The position numbers and the translations under genes were made by a program. Below, piece by piece: positions 33,368 to 43,453 of a DNA stretch of 64,000 nt. Source of the stretch: Notospermus geniculatus (lineage: Eukaryota; Nemertea; Pilidiophora; Heteronemertea; Lineidae); contig NMRB01000360.1 of NCBI GenBank assembly GCA_002633025.1, positions 334,216 to 398,215 on the forward strand, given 5' to 3'. The notes under the pieces are model-generated. The model did no database searches. It saw only the letters and a list, made by a program, of their open reading frames with translations, and was not told the origin of the DNA. Position 1 is the first letter of the stretch. Each line of letters starts with the position of its first letter.

Positions 33368-35074
33368 TTAGACTTTCGTCTGCATCGTTATTCGCGCAAT
33401 TGCTGTCTCTCTAATCTTCTTCCGGTCAACTTTATCGGTACTTCCGGTGGGAAACGCTTCAAACAATAGGATATGATCAGGCATGAGACCTTCCCCTATG
33501 TTCCCGACCAGGAACCTCTCCTCGCAATATCCCCGGATGTCATCAATTTTGAGGTTGACGTCGGGTTTAGGAACCACACACAGACAAATCTCTTCAAACA
33601 TGATCTCATGTGGCACGCCAACAGCTGCAGCGTTAGCCACTAGAGGGTGCCGTGATATCTCCTTTTCAATGCTTCGCGGATAGATCTTGATCGTCGCCCT
33701 TGATATGACATCTTCTTGTCGCCCAAGAACTGTGACGAATCCATCTTCATTCATCATGGCCATGTCACCTGTTCTGTACCATCCAAGTTGATCTTTTCGT
33801 TGCTTGGTTCGCTCCTCGTCCCCCCAATATCCGAGAAAGGAGTACTGATGCCTGACACACAGCTCCCCCGGGATATTGACGGATACGATCAAGCCCTCTT
33901 CATCAACGATCTTGAGCTCGCCAATGTAGCCGCGCCCGGTGTAGGTCAACCTTTTATCCCGTGAATCAGACAAATGACCTCCGAATGGGCAACCTATTTC
34001 TGCTGAACCATAAAATAAGATTGTGTTTGGTATGCGTTTCAAGACCTCCTCCATGAGCGGCTTCTGGACAAGTTCTCCCCCTGTGCGACAAAATTTGATC
34101 CGATTTGCATCCAGCTTCCCAATATCGACGGCATGGATTAGGTCGCGCAATCGGTATGGGAAACATAACAAAACGGTGCCGTTTTCCTCCTCTGCGACCT
34201 GAAAATAATACTCCCTTCCAATCTGCTGCATCACATCTGCCACCACATAGACCATAGAAAGTCCAATGCTGAATGCTATGCCTGAGGTCCCTCCAGCATA
34301 TGCCATCGGCCGATCGAGGACGTAACGGTCCGAATCATCCACGCCTAGTCTCAGAAACGGTGAGTGCACATATTCCAGTACATATGAATGTCTCTCCATT
34401 ACCAGCTTAGGAAAGCCTGTGGTACCAGACGTAGCGAAACATCCCTGGATGTCGTCCAATGAAATTGTAGCCTGGCGTTTCCGAACCAAGTCCAAGTCGC
34501 CATCTTGGATCTCGCGGAACAGCTCATTCCACGAGATTGTTCCTGGGTGCGACGAAGAGGATATCATGAAGATTGTCTCGAGATCCGGAAAGTCGTCTGC
34601 TTCTAGCTCTTTTGAACAATCGTGGCTGGCAAGGGTCGGGATGACAGTACGCATAATGTCGTAGTTTATATCATCAGCACCTGGATGAGCGATCAACCAT
34701 CGGCTGTTACTTTTCCTCAGCATGTACTTGATGTCTTCTCCACTCCTGACACTGGCGTGAAAGCGCATCAAAATAGCGCCTGTCCTTGCCAAAGCATACT
34801 CACAGATGGCATATTCCAAGGATGTGGGACAGAGCAAACCAACACAGTCACCTTTCCTCAGGCCTCTCTTGATCATTCCTGCAGCCAGGTGTTCCGTCTT
34901 AATCTTCAGTTCTCCAAATGTAATTGCCTGTCGTGGTTTTCCCATCTCCCGGATGACGAATGCTTCTTTTTCGGGATGCTGAGTCCCTCGGATATCAAGG
35001 AGTTCAGCGGCTGTGTGCATGATGGGGAATCTTTCCCCAGCATTGTAGTAGCTCTTGTTCAGTTTGAAAGCCAT
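33368..35074 (-). CDS. ACSF2-like acyl-CoA synthetase D (intronless)
   Basis: Intact 568-residue protein from the ATG at 35074 (MAFKLNKSYYN); the frame stays open to 35197. Same architecture as gene B: TSGTTGFPK P-loop, GWYRTGD, GRQEDVISRATIKIYP, A10 Lys in TDKVDRKK. Notable: the A5 motif reads FYGSAE, with Ala where B and C have Thr. The usual YGxTE Thr is close to the phosphate, so nucleotide or metal handling may differ. It is closer to C than to B or E. No targeting signal seen. Confidence 0.88.
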   Translation of the reverse strand: MAFKLNKSYYNAGERFPIMHTAAELLDIRGTQHPEKEAFVIREMGKPRQAITFGELKIKTEHLAAGMIKRGLRKGDCVGLLCPTSLEYAICEYALARTGAILMRFHASVRSGEDIKYMLRKSNSRWLIAHPGADDINYDIMRTVIPTLASHDCSKELEADDFPDLETIFMISSSSHPGTISWNELFREIQDGDLDLVRKRQATISLDDIQGCFATSGTTGFPKLVMERHSYVLEYVHSPFLRLGVDDSDRYVLDRPMAYAGGTSGIAFSIGLSMVYVVADVMQQIGREYYFQVAEEENGTVLLCFPYRLRDLIHAVDIGKLDANRIKFCRTGGELVQKPLMEEVLKRIPNTILFYGSAEIGCPFGGHLSDSRDKRLTYTGRGYIGELKIVDEEGLIVSVNIPGELCVRHQYSFLGYWGDEERTKQRKDQLGWYRTGDMAMMNEDGFVTVLGRQEDVISRATIKIYPRSIEKEISRHPLVANAAAVGVPHEIMFEEICLCVVPKPDVNLKIDDIRGYCEERFLVGNIGEGLMPDHILLFEAFPTGSTDKVDRKKIRETAIARITMQTKV

Positions 35075-35454
35075 TTCCACTTGGGCAGTTTCGAAATTAC
35101 ATGCAAAGCCGTGTTGGCACTTGCGTTTTAGAGCCGTTGGAAGCGCAATATGGTATATGTAAGTATGAGTTGCGATAAGCGGTGTTAAACTGATCAATAC
35201 ACCATGTTCGAATATTTTGTTATTCCAATGCTACGTGTGGTGATTTGATCAGATCTAATCTAGTCCTTTTCTTAACAATGAATTTGATAGCACGGAGATT
35301 CAAAACCAGTTTGATTAATGGGTGCTGGGATGAAGAAGGTCCAGTGAGTTCGGCAATCTCCGCCGCATCCCTGATTTGCTCGGTGTCATAGTATAGACGA
35401 CAAAAATCAACTCATGTTTAAATTTGATAATGGTTTGGCCTAGAAACCTCTATC
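35075..35454. other. 5' flank of synthetase D
   Basis: Upstream sequence of gene D. An in-frame stop-free extension reaches 35197. No recognised promoter motif. Confidence 0.35.
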
Positions 35455-35545
35455 GATATTATTTTGGTCCTCATTTTTTAAAAAGATTACTAGTTTTTCA
35501 CGTGCCTTGTTATCCAAGCAAGGGACGAAGGGAGCGAGCAGTAAG
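35455..35545 (-). pseudogene. Synthetase-E-type 3' remnant (copy 2)
   Basis: Near-identical to 29166-29260. It matches the gene E stop-codon region and 3' flank (ATTTTGGTCCTCATTTTTTA, CACGTGCCTTGTTATCC). Confidence 0.65.
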
Positions 35546-36164
35546 AACACTCCTGGTATTCTCAGGATGGCCGCCTCTGTGAATAATGAGTCACTCATGA
35601 CCACGTGGATGAACAATGCTGGCAAAATGTAGACGTCGAGTGTAATCGCCTCCTGGATATCAACTCGAGATAAAATGAGTCTCCAGCCTACTATTTTGTC
35701 CCTAAAATGAGTTTCCTTTTATTTGCTACTCGATCAATGCCAACATACTAAAAAGTTAAACATATCAGTACCAAGAAACGATCCAGTAAATACTGACAAG
35801 GCCTACTGTCACGGGTTGGAATAAACGACAACGATCCGGTGTTTATAGTTGATCGTATAATCATGGCAGAAACTGAAACATACAATACAATACAATACAT
35901 GGTGAACCGCAGGGAAACATGAATACACGGTAGATTCCATCCAAACACGCATACACTTATGACGTAGATCCTTATAACCAGCCTACACACTAAGTACTCT
36001 TGCTCTTACACTTAATAACTTAGAGGTTTGATTCACTCTTACACTTACTCATAATATACGCTCCAACTGAGCTTACTACATGTAGTATAGTTAACTATCG
36101 TACACCGAAGTTCCCTGACCACTATACGCTACACTTATAATCTTGATAAACCAATGCTTTGTGA
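35546..36164. other. Spacer paralogous to 29261-29870
   Basis: Duplicated non-coding block; no gene. Confidence 0.5.
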
Positions 36165-36670
36165 CAAACACCTTTCCCGATAAAATGAAGCTAGCAAAAG
36201 TTATTCCAATCTATAAAAAAGCCAAAAATCACTCATGACGAACTACCGACCAACGTCACCCCTTCCAGCCATCTCAAAGATCTTCGAAAAAGCTATTCAT
36301 GAACAACTTATGAACTACTTCCAAAACCATCAACTTCTACATCCACACCCACACCCACACCCACACCCACACCCACACCCACACCCACACCAATACGGCT
36401 TTTTCGAGCAAACCACTCTACAGAACTTGCTGCCGCACATCTCATTGATTATATCAATAACATGGACCAAGACACTCAACCTATCTGTATCTTTATGGAC
36501 CTATCCAAAGCCTTTGACACACTTCTAAATCATGATATTCTTTAGGAAAAGCTACGATTTTATGGCCTGCAAGACTCAGCAATCGATCTGATTCATAGCT
36601 ACATGTCAAACAGTAATATGTCGAAATTGACCACATCAAATCTGAAACAGAAAACATCACATGTTTTGGA
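36165..36670 (+). pseudogene. Reverse transcriptase fragment with CACACC repeat (copy 2)
   Basis: The same RT debris as 29871-30300 but extending further (EKLRFYGLQDSAIDLIHSYM after the stop). It carries a matching hexanucleotide run at 36342-36391. It lies just beyond the 3' end of gene E. Confidence 0.75.
36342..36391. repeat. (CACACC)n microsatellite
   Basis: Paralogous to 30053-30106, with a slightly different start (ATCCACACCC). Confidence 0.9.
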
Positions 36671-36720
36671 AACCTATATTGATGTTATTTCGGTCGTCGT
36701 TTTTCATAAAAAACATTACA

Positions 36721-38442
36721 TTAGACTTTCCCGTGCCTTGTTATTCGAGCAATTGCAGCATCTCTAGTCTTCTTCCGGTCTAATTTGTCGGTATTACCAG
36801 CGGGAAATGCTTCAAAGAGCAGGACATGATCGGGCATGAGACCTTCCCCTATAGGTCCAACGGGAAATCTCTCCTCGCAATATCTCCAGATCTCTTCAAT
36901 GGTGAGGTTCACCTTGGGCTTAGGAACGACGCATAGGCATATTTCTTCAAACATGAGCTCATGTGGCACGCCAACAACTGCAGCGTTAGCAACTAGGGGG
37001 TGCTGTAGTAGTTCCCGCTCAATGCATTGCGGATACATCTTGACCGTTGCTCTGGATATGACGTCTTGTTTTCGCCCAAGAACTGTGATGAATCCATCCT
37101 CGTTCATCATGGCTACATCACCTGTCCTGTACCACCCAAGTTGATCTTTCTGTTGCTTGGTTTTTTCTTCGTCCCCCCAGTATCCGAGGAAAGTGTACTG
37201 ATGCCTGATGCATAGCTCCCCCCGGATATTCACTGGGACGATCAAGCCCTCATCGCCAACGATCTTTAACTCGCCGAAGTATGCGCGGCCGGTGTAGGAT
37301 AGCCTTTTTTCTGGAGGATCAGATAAGTAGCCTCCGAATGAGGCACATGTTTCAGCTGCACCGAATGCTAAGATTGTATTTGGTATGCGTTTCAAGACTT
37401 CTTCCAGTAACGGCCTTTGGACAGTTTCTCCCGCAGTGCAACAGAATTTGATACGATTTGCATCCAGTTTCCCATTATCAACAGCATCGATGAGATTGCG
37501 TAATAGATACGGAAAACTTAACATAACGGTCCCTTTTTCCTCCTCTGCGACCTGAAAAAAGTACTCCCTTCCAATTTTCTGCCTCACATCCGCCACCACA
37601 AAGATCATACAGAATCCGATACTGAAAATAGAGCCCAGGCTCCCTCCAGCATATGCCATCGGCCGATCGAGGACGTAACGGTCCGAATCGTTGACGCCTC
37701 CTTTCAAGTACATTGACTGCACAAATTTCATTCCAAATGAATATTTCACTTTTACCAGCTTGGGAAAGCCTGTTGAACCGGACGTTGCGAAGCACCCCTG
37801 GATGTCATCCAATGATATGGTAGCTTGGCGTTTCCTACCCAAATCCAAATCGCCATGCTGGATCCCACGAAACAGTTCATTCCACGAGATTGTTCCTTGG
37901 TACGACGAAGAGGATATCATGAAAATTGTCTCGAGGTCAGGAAGGTCGTCTGCTTCTAGCTTCTGGGAACAATCGTGGTTGGCAAGGCTCGGGATGATAG
38001 TGCGCAGAATGTCGTAGTTTTTATCATCGTCACCGGGATGAGCTATCAACCAGCGAGAGTTGCTTTTCTTCAGCATGTATTTGATATCCTCCCCGGTGCT
38101 AATCTTGACCTGAAAGCGCATCAAAATGGCGCCTGCCCTTGCCAAAGCATACTCACAGATGGCGTATTCCAAGGATGTGGGGCAGAGCAAACTGACACAG
38201 TCACCTTTCCTCAGGCCTCTCTTGATCATTCCTGCAGCCATTTGTTCCGTCTTAATCTTCAGTTCTCCAAGTGTAATTGACTGTCGTGGCTTGCCAATCT
38301 CCCGGACGACGATTGCTTCTTTCTCGGGAAGCTGGGTCCCCTTAACGTCGAGGAGATCGACGACAGTGTGCATGATGGGGAAAGCTTCCCCAGCATTGTA
38401 ATAGCTTTTAGTAAGCTTACCAGCGATTTCGAAATTCGCCAT
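36721..38442 (-). CDS. ACSF2-like acyl-CoA synthetase E (intronless, most divergent)
   Basis: Intact, 573 residues from MANFEIAGKLTKSYYN. P-loop TSGSTGFPK at residues 220-228, A5 FGAAETC about 360-366, A7 GWYRTGD 436-442, A8 GRKQDVISRATVKMYP 456-471, A10 Lys 553 in NTDKLDRKK. Differences from the other copies include FGAAE in place of YGSTE, CTAGE in place of FTGGE, and AGN before the A10 Lys. It could have a different acyl substrate or be catalytically altered. No intron, presequence or PTS1. It ends the array. Confidence 0.88.
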   Translation of the reverse strand: MANFEIAGKLTKSYYNAGEAFPIMHTVVDLLDVKGTQLPEKEAIVVREIGKPRQSITLGELKIKTEQMAAGMIKRGLRKGDCVSLLCPTSLEYAICEYALARAGAILMRFQVKISTGEDIKYMLKKSNSRWLIAHPGDDDKNYDILRTIIPSLANHDCSQKLEADDLPDLETIFMISSSSYQGTISWNELFRGIQHGDLDLGRKRQATISLDDIQGCFATSGSTGFPKLVKVKYSFGMKFVQSMYLKGGVNDSDRYVLDRPMAYAGGSLGSIFSIGFCMIFVVADVRQKIGREYFFQVAEEEKGTVMLSFPYLLRNLIDAVDNGKLDANRIKFCCTAGETVQRPLLEEVLKRIPNTILAFGAAETCASFGGYLSDPPEKRLSYTGRAYFGELKIVGDEGLIVPVNIRGELCIRHQYTFLGYWGDEEKTKQQKDQLGWYRTGDVAMMNEDGFITVLGRKQDVISRATVKMYPQCIERELLQHPLVANAAVVGVPHELMFEEICLCVVPKPKVNLTIEEIWRYCEERFPVGPIGEGLMPDHVLLFEAFPAGNTDKLDRKKTRDAAIARITRHGKV

Positions 38443-38890
38443 TGTCGAGAACGTTTGGGAATTTTAGCCTCCGGATCTGTTTCCACACTCGGATGTATTT
38501 GGCGGAGTGAGCTCGAATGTCCTCTAACACTGGCGTTCTTGTGCCGCACAACGTTGCCTCCTGCAGTTGAATCAAATATGCAGAAGAAAAATAAGGTCGA
38601 GTTGTGTGTGGTGTGTAGGCTTGTCCACTTGTCGGTACTTTATTAGAACAAGACAGAACATTGCACAACAGATGTTGCAGGTTGTTCTGACTTGTTCAAG
38701 GACTCCTTTTGAACAGCACATGACCTGAAACTGCTCACTCATTGGTCAATAGGCCTAGCTAGAACATCTCAGCACAAATGTTCTGAAATAGCTGGCATGT
38801 TTCTATTTGCCAACATTGTACCAGATGTTTCAAGACATACTAGTAAACATTGAGGAAATTCTTTGGTTACTCTATCTAATTTTATTATAG
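38443..38890. other. 5' flank of synthetase E
   Basis: No supported gene. Scattered TTGTTCTGACTTGTTC and GAACA words. No promoter can be assigned. Confidence 0.35.
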
Positions 38891-38960
38891 AAACAACGTT
38901 TCAACCGGTGTACCCTGGCCGTAGTCCTGTGTACAAGTGTACACTGGTTGAAACGTTGTG
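38891..38960. repeat. Hairpin at the edge of the satellite
   Basis: CAACGTTTCAACCGGTGTAC and GTACACTGGTTGAAACGTTG are inverted copies about 25 bp apart. Confidence 0.7.
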
Positions 38961-39530
38961 GATCACCCTGAGTAGTGAAGGCATGTGGGATTGCCATATT
39001 TGATTTAATGGTGTGTTGGATAACCCTGAGTAGTGAAGGCATGTAGGATTGCCACATATGATTTAGAGGTGTGTGGGATCACCTTGAGTAGTGAAGGCAT
39101 GTAGGATTGCCATATTTGATTTATAGGTATGTTGGATACCCTAAAGTAGTCAATTGTAGTGGGATTGCCATATTTTGATTTAGTGCTGTATTGGATCACC
39201 TTTGAGTACCGTAGTGGAGGCGTGCATGGAAGTGCCATGGTACTAATGGTGTGTTGGATCACCCTGAGTAGTGAAGGCATGTGGGATTGCCATATTTGAT
39301 TTAATGGTGTTTTGGATTACCCTGAGTAGTGAAGGCAAGTAAGATTGCCACATTTAATTTAGAGGTGTGTGGGATCACCTTGAGTAGTGAAGGCATGTAG
39401 GATTGCCATATTTGATTTATAGGTATGTTGGATAACCTAAAGTAATCAATTGTAGTGGGATTGACACATTTTGATTTGGTGCTTTATTGGATCATCCTTG
39501 AGTTGTAGATGCGTGCATGGAAGTGCCATG
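38955..39530. repeat. Satellite with ~58-bp monomers and a ~296-bp higher-order unit
   Basis: Monomers read GGATCACC(C/T)TGAGTAGTGAAGG...ATTGCCATATTTGATTTA. The same order of variant monomers recurs with a shift of 296 bp (first monomer at 38960 and 39256). Each block ends with the AAGTAGTCAATTGTAGTGGG and GGCGTGCATGGAAGTGCCAT variants. Confidence 0.8.
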
Positions 39531-40420
39531 GTGCGGTGATGGTGTGGTTGGATCAACTCTCTTGTGGGAATGTGCGATTGCCCTTCATGGATCGTGGAAG
39601 AATTTCCTTTGGCTTGCCAGGGACAGGATGCTTTCTGTGTTGTGATAGTTTGAGGTTCATGGTTGAGCTTCGCCCCTCATCCCGGGGAGTCTTCGCCCGA
39701 TGGAATGTATATTCCTGTGGGATGGGGGCTGAATGATGTTTATATCTTGGAGGAATTATACTGATGTATCTGGGTGTGCTTGTGATTCGTTCAGAGAGAT
39801 AGGCAGGAGCATTCAGCCCTCACTCTTAACCTAAAGTAGTGAACTGTAGTGGGATTGCAATATCGTCAACCGAGAATTAACAGGGTATAACTGCATTTTT
39901 AACTTGACCCAAATTCCCTGTGCTTTTAGTCCCTTATACATATGCATAAGCACAGGAAGTGAGGGTCAAGTAAAAAATGCAGATAGACCCTGTTAATTCT
40001 CGGTTGACGATATTCTGATTTAGTGCTGTATTGGATCACCCTTGAGTACCGTAGTGGAGGCGTGCATAGAAGTGCCATAGTACGGTAATGGTGTGTTGGA
40101 TCAACTCTCTTGTGGGAATGTGGGATTGCCCTTCATGGATCCGTGGAAGAATTTCCTTTGGCTTGGCGGGGACAGGATGCTTTCTGTGTTGTGATAATTT
40201 GAGGTATATGGTTGAGCTTCGCCCCTCATCCCGGGGAGTCTTCGCCCTATGGAATTTATATTCCTGTGGGGTGGGGTTGAATGCGCTTCCCAAATTGTGA
40301 AGGATGTTTATATCTTGGAAGAATTATACTGGTGTATCTAGGTGTGCTTGTGTTTCGTTCAGAGAGATAGGGAGGAGTATTCAGCCCTCACTCATTATCA
40401 GCGTTTATTATTATTATTTC
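39505..40420. repeat. Two long direct repeats continuing the satellite
   Basis: About 39510-39830 and 40050-40400 repeat CAACTCTCTTGTGGGAATGT, AAGAATTTCCTTTGGCTTG, CGCCCCTCATCCCGGGGAG and TCGTTCAGAGAGATAGG in the same order. Between them lie one more satellite monomer and a MITE. Confidence 0.75.
39864..40009. mobile_element. 146-bp MITE inserted in a satellite monomer
   Basis: Ends CGTCAACCGAGAATTAACAG and CTGTTAATTCTCGGTTGACG are perfect inverted copies; ATAT lies on both sides. Intact monomers nearby (e.g. about 39165-39195) show the uninterrupted target. Confidence 0.8.
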
Positions 40421-41067
40421 GATATTTCGATACGTTTAATAGTAGATGACAAGGCTTAAATCAGTTTGGCCGGTGCTATTTTCACAGCATGCTGTGTAAC
40501 TAAGGAGTGAATTCTTATTTAAACAGCAAGTACGTATTCGATATTCATAAGCATCCCCGCCCACATTTTGCTGTGTAAATTAGGAAAAGATGATATTTTC
40601 ACAACGAAATTCTAGAATTCGGCAAAATGAGCCATACATTGGCCACTTGCAGGGTCAGCTTGGAACGAATGCTACTTCGGCCTATTTCGATCTCAGTATA
40701 ACGTTTGATTCTGTGCAAGTGCATGGTGAGGTTACGTCCCCTACGTGGACTCAGCCCAGGGAGCTCTTGGCAAACATTTGTCATCACAACGAGAGATGTT
40801 GCTGGAGGGGGCAGGCGCCAAGTGCCCCCCCCCAGGGGATCCGGAAAAACGTGCTTTTCATGCACATTTTGACCGAAAATTAGCAAAATATGATCTTAGA
40901 CACCAGACCTACATGTATATGTTACGCATTCTTGTGAGTCAGAGTATGGGGATGAGTCCGAATACCAGGGTGTGATCTTCCCAAGTTGTAGCCGTGTTTA
41001 TCAGTGTCACCACTAAAAAGGATTAATTAACCAACTATTCCATGTAGAAATTTCAAAGAGTCACAAC
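40421..41067. other. Intergenic, nothing recognised
   Basis: A short ORF at 40590-40883 overlaps an antisense ORF and has no domain. TTTCACAGCA(T/A) words recur near 40480 and 41333. Confidence 0.35.
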
Positions 41068-41123
41068 AGTGAAAAGAAAAGAGAAAAGAAATAGAAAGTA
41101 AGAAAAAAGAAAAAAACTAAAAA
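41068..41123. repeat. Purine-rich (GAAAA) tract
   Basis: An almost pure A/G run on the + strand. On the minus strand it gives the T-rich stretch after the tRNA-like sequence. Confidence 0.8.
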
Positions 41124-41196
41124 GGACTACCGGGATTCGAACCCGCGACCTTTGGGTTACAGTCCACTCCATCTTTCCACTGCGCCAGTCAGCTGA
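41124..41196 (-). tRNA. tRNA-like sequence (pseudo-tRNA or SINE head), GTA anticodon-like loop
   Basis: On the minus strand: A-box-like TGGCGCAGTGGAAAGATGG, loop CTGTAAC, perfect B-box GGTTCGAATCC, then CCTTTTT as a Pol III terminator. The acceptor stem does not pair (3' GTAGTCC against 5' CAGCTGA), so I do not think it is a functional tRNA-Tyr. Confidence 0.5.
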
Positions 41197-41437
41197 CTGA
41201 AGATTAGGCGGGTGAATAATCACTTCGTTGTTTAATATGCCCCGTGCATAAATTATCGTAATGCATCATCATTATGAACCTCGCGTTTTCAATGGTTAGA
41301 ATCTGCTGTCTAAGCAGTGCGAGAACTACTATTTTCACAGCAACTTGCTGTGCAAATAGTCACGGCGTAATATGATATGATAGCAGAAATCGCGTGCTTT
41401 GTGCAAAAGTTTAGAGGGTAAGCTTCATTTCTCAGTT
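41197..41437. other. Intergenic, nothing recognised
   Basis: No supported feature. Confidence 0.3.
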
Positions 41438-41512
41438 GAGTTTTGGGAGGAGTAGTGTTGGGAGGAGAGTAGTATTGGGAAGAGAGTAGTATTGGGAGGA
41501 TTGGTTGGGATT
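41438..41512. repeat. GTATTGGGAGGAGA minisatellite
   Basis: About four imperfect copies of GAGTAGTATTGGGA(G/A)GA. Confidence 0.75.
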
Positions 41513-41542
41513 TGGGATTGGTATTTGTGGCGAAGATGGAAG

Positions 41543-41857
41543 AAATATGCCTGATACTCCCAATACTAATAGATATGATACAAGAGTGATGGCACATAGG
41601 GCAGTGTAACACCCAGGTGACATAACCACTTCTGAATAGCTAATCGATGTATTTGTGTTCAGGCCACGAGTGGGTGAGCGAAGTGTAGGGCGTACATGGT
41701 GTGAGGATGACACGGCGTGGTCGAGAGGCGTGTGTGATATCTCCTTGCCCACCCTGGGTTGCTGTCATTCTCGTCGTCTTCTGGCAAGAAATATGCCGGA
41801 TACTCACAGTACTAATAGATATGATACAAGACTGATGGCACCTAGGGTAGTGTAAAA
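41543..41857. repeat. ~70-bp direct repeat pair
   Basis: GAAATATGCC(T/G)GATACTC...ACTAATAGATATGATACAAG...GATGGCAC recurs at about 41543-41612 and 41787-41856, with unique sequence between. Confidence 0.75.
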
Positions 41858-42083
41858 TTTGCGAAAGTAACTTGCTCTAGGCCTACAGCTGCAAGAGATT
41901 GGAGACAGAGACCTTCGACATTTTTTTCTTTCACGTGGAAGACCCATGGGTAGGTCTATTGCGACAGTTTTGACAGAACTATCCCAAGTTTTCTTTCACG
42001 TGGAAGGCCGGGGTAAAAGAATATAATGTTCCCCAATATGTGATTTCCCCCAACAATACATTTACGGATTAAGCGGCAGGATT

Positions 42084-42252
42084 AAGGAGCAGTCAGCCAC
42101 GCATATTGCCAACAGATGGCGGCAAAGTTCTAGCAGACCAATGTACAGGAAAATCTACGTGATCGCTGCTCGATCAATAATGACTGGGTCCGCTATATGC
42201 ATTGAATTGGGCAGTAGTGACCTATTGGTCAACTCGCTTACAGCTCCTATTG
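42084..42252. repeat. Inverted-repeat element, family 2 (copy 1)
   Basis: Ends AGGAGCAGTCAGC and GCTTACAGCTCCT. The interior has GATCGCTGCTCGATCAATAA and ATGCATTGAATTGGGC. A second copy is at 61911-62082. Confidence 0.75.
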
Positions 42253-42531
42253 GACTCTAGGGAGACAAACACCCTTAATCCCGTGACAAACAATGCAGGG
42301 GGACATCAGAATGGTGGGGGCATTAGATTTCATCGCACCGGCATAAGGCAACCTATTCCACGTGACAATAGGGCCGTTTAGACGGCAGAGCAAAAAGCCA
42401 CATTCCGATCCAATCCGATCGACTCACATTCAAAGACGGCTGCGCCCAGGTAAAATTATTCCGCATTCTGCGAAATTTTCTACCTCCATCGGTCCAGCCA
42501 ATGGAGAGTTCCGCGGGCTCAGTTTGAAGCC

Positions 42532-42696
42532 GGTGTGACAGGGATCAAAGTCCCCCTGGAAACAAAGTCCGGCCTTATTGTTCAGCGAGGGATTAGAATG
42601 TATGGCTTATGGAGACTTCATTCGAATACAACCTTACAATAGTATTCTATTGTTTGGCGGACTTGCATTCCTAGAACTTTGATTCCTGTCATACCT
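42532..42696. repeat. MITE, family 3 (copy 1)
   Basis: It starts GGTGTGACAGGGATCAAAGT and ends CTTTGATTCCTGTCATACC. The interior is TTATTGTTCAGCGAGGGATT. A second copy is at 60832-61001. Confidence 0.8.
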
Positions 42697-42747
42697 GAAT
42701 GCGTCCTCGCCAAAATGAGTCGTGTAAACGCGCCGTCGTGATGTTTG

Positions 42748-42842
42748 TAGATTACGTGCATGATCCATGATCATGTACATGTGTACATGTGTACTAGATT
42801 ACGTGCATGATCCATGATCATGTACATGTGTACATGTGTACT
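42748..42842. repeat. 47-bp unit, two tandem copies
   Basis: TAGATTACGTGCATGATCCA... repeats exactly at 42748 and 42795; each unit contains ACATGTGTACATGTGTAC. Confidence 0.9.
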
Positions 42843-43453
42843 CTAGTTTACCATGTTTACGACGGGTTGACACAAAAATAACGACGACCGGTGGATCATC
42901 TTTGGTTCACGATTCATTTGCGAATCGTTCGTGACACTGATTTTTGTTTGCGACGAGTTTTCGGTGAGATCACACATGATTGAGTTGGTCATAAGTCGTC
43001 GTAAAGTGTGCTCGGTTGCAGGCGATTTGGCCAATCCACTGACGTCCAGAGTGACATCACGTGATTCTACGCCGTCTGACATAATCTTCTTATGACGTCG
43101 AAACCAAACTTGACGCTAGGTGGCGATGTGTGCAATGACGTCAATCATATCGCCACTAGTGACGGTGGTTGGTTTCCATCTTGAAAAGTAGTGCGCGCGC
43201 GGAAGGAACAGAAGAAATTCTTCTGTTTGTGAAGCGGTTACCCCCATCACGCAGGCCATCACGTTGTTTTCTACGCGTACAATATAGATCTGTTGTAGCC
43301 AGGTGTGCAAAGGTATACAGTGGACGTACATAAAATACAAATATAGTGGGGCAAAAATAAAGTAATAATAAAGTTATTCTGTTTCATTTTTGAAAAGATA
43401 AATGTTGTTTTCTGCCAAAATAATAACATCTTGAAAAAGAAGTTCGCGTCAAG
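42843..43453. other. 5' flank of the DUF6589 gene
   Basis: No gene supported. If a DNA transposon is present its left terminus should be here or further left, but I find no copy of the 54.2-kb terminal sequence. Confidence 0.35.

Noticed and set aside
36235-36528. His-Pro repeat protein
   Set aside because: The HPHPHP stretch is a CACACC microsatellite inside a frameshifted RT fragment.
38955-39530. CRISPR-like array
   Set aside because: Repeats are contiguous satellite monomers without unique spacers, and the genome is eukaryotic.
41124-41196. Functional tRNA-Tyr gene
   Set aside because: A- and B-boxes and terminator are present, but the acceptor stem does not pair.
43085-43453. Left terminal inverted repeat of the DUF6589 element
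   Set aside because: I compared it by eye with the 54.2-kb and 55.9-kb terminal sequences and found no convincing match.
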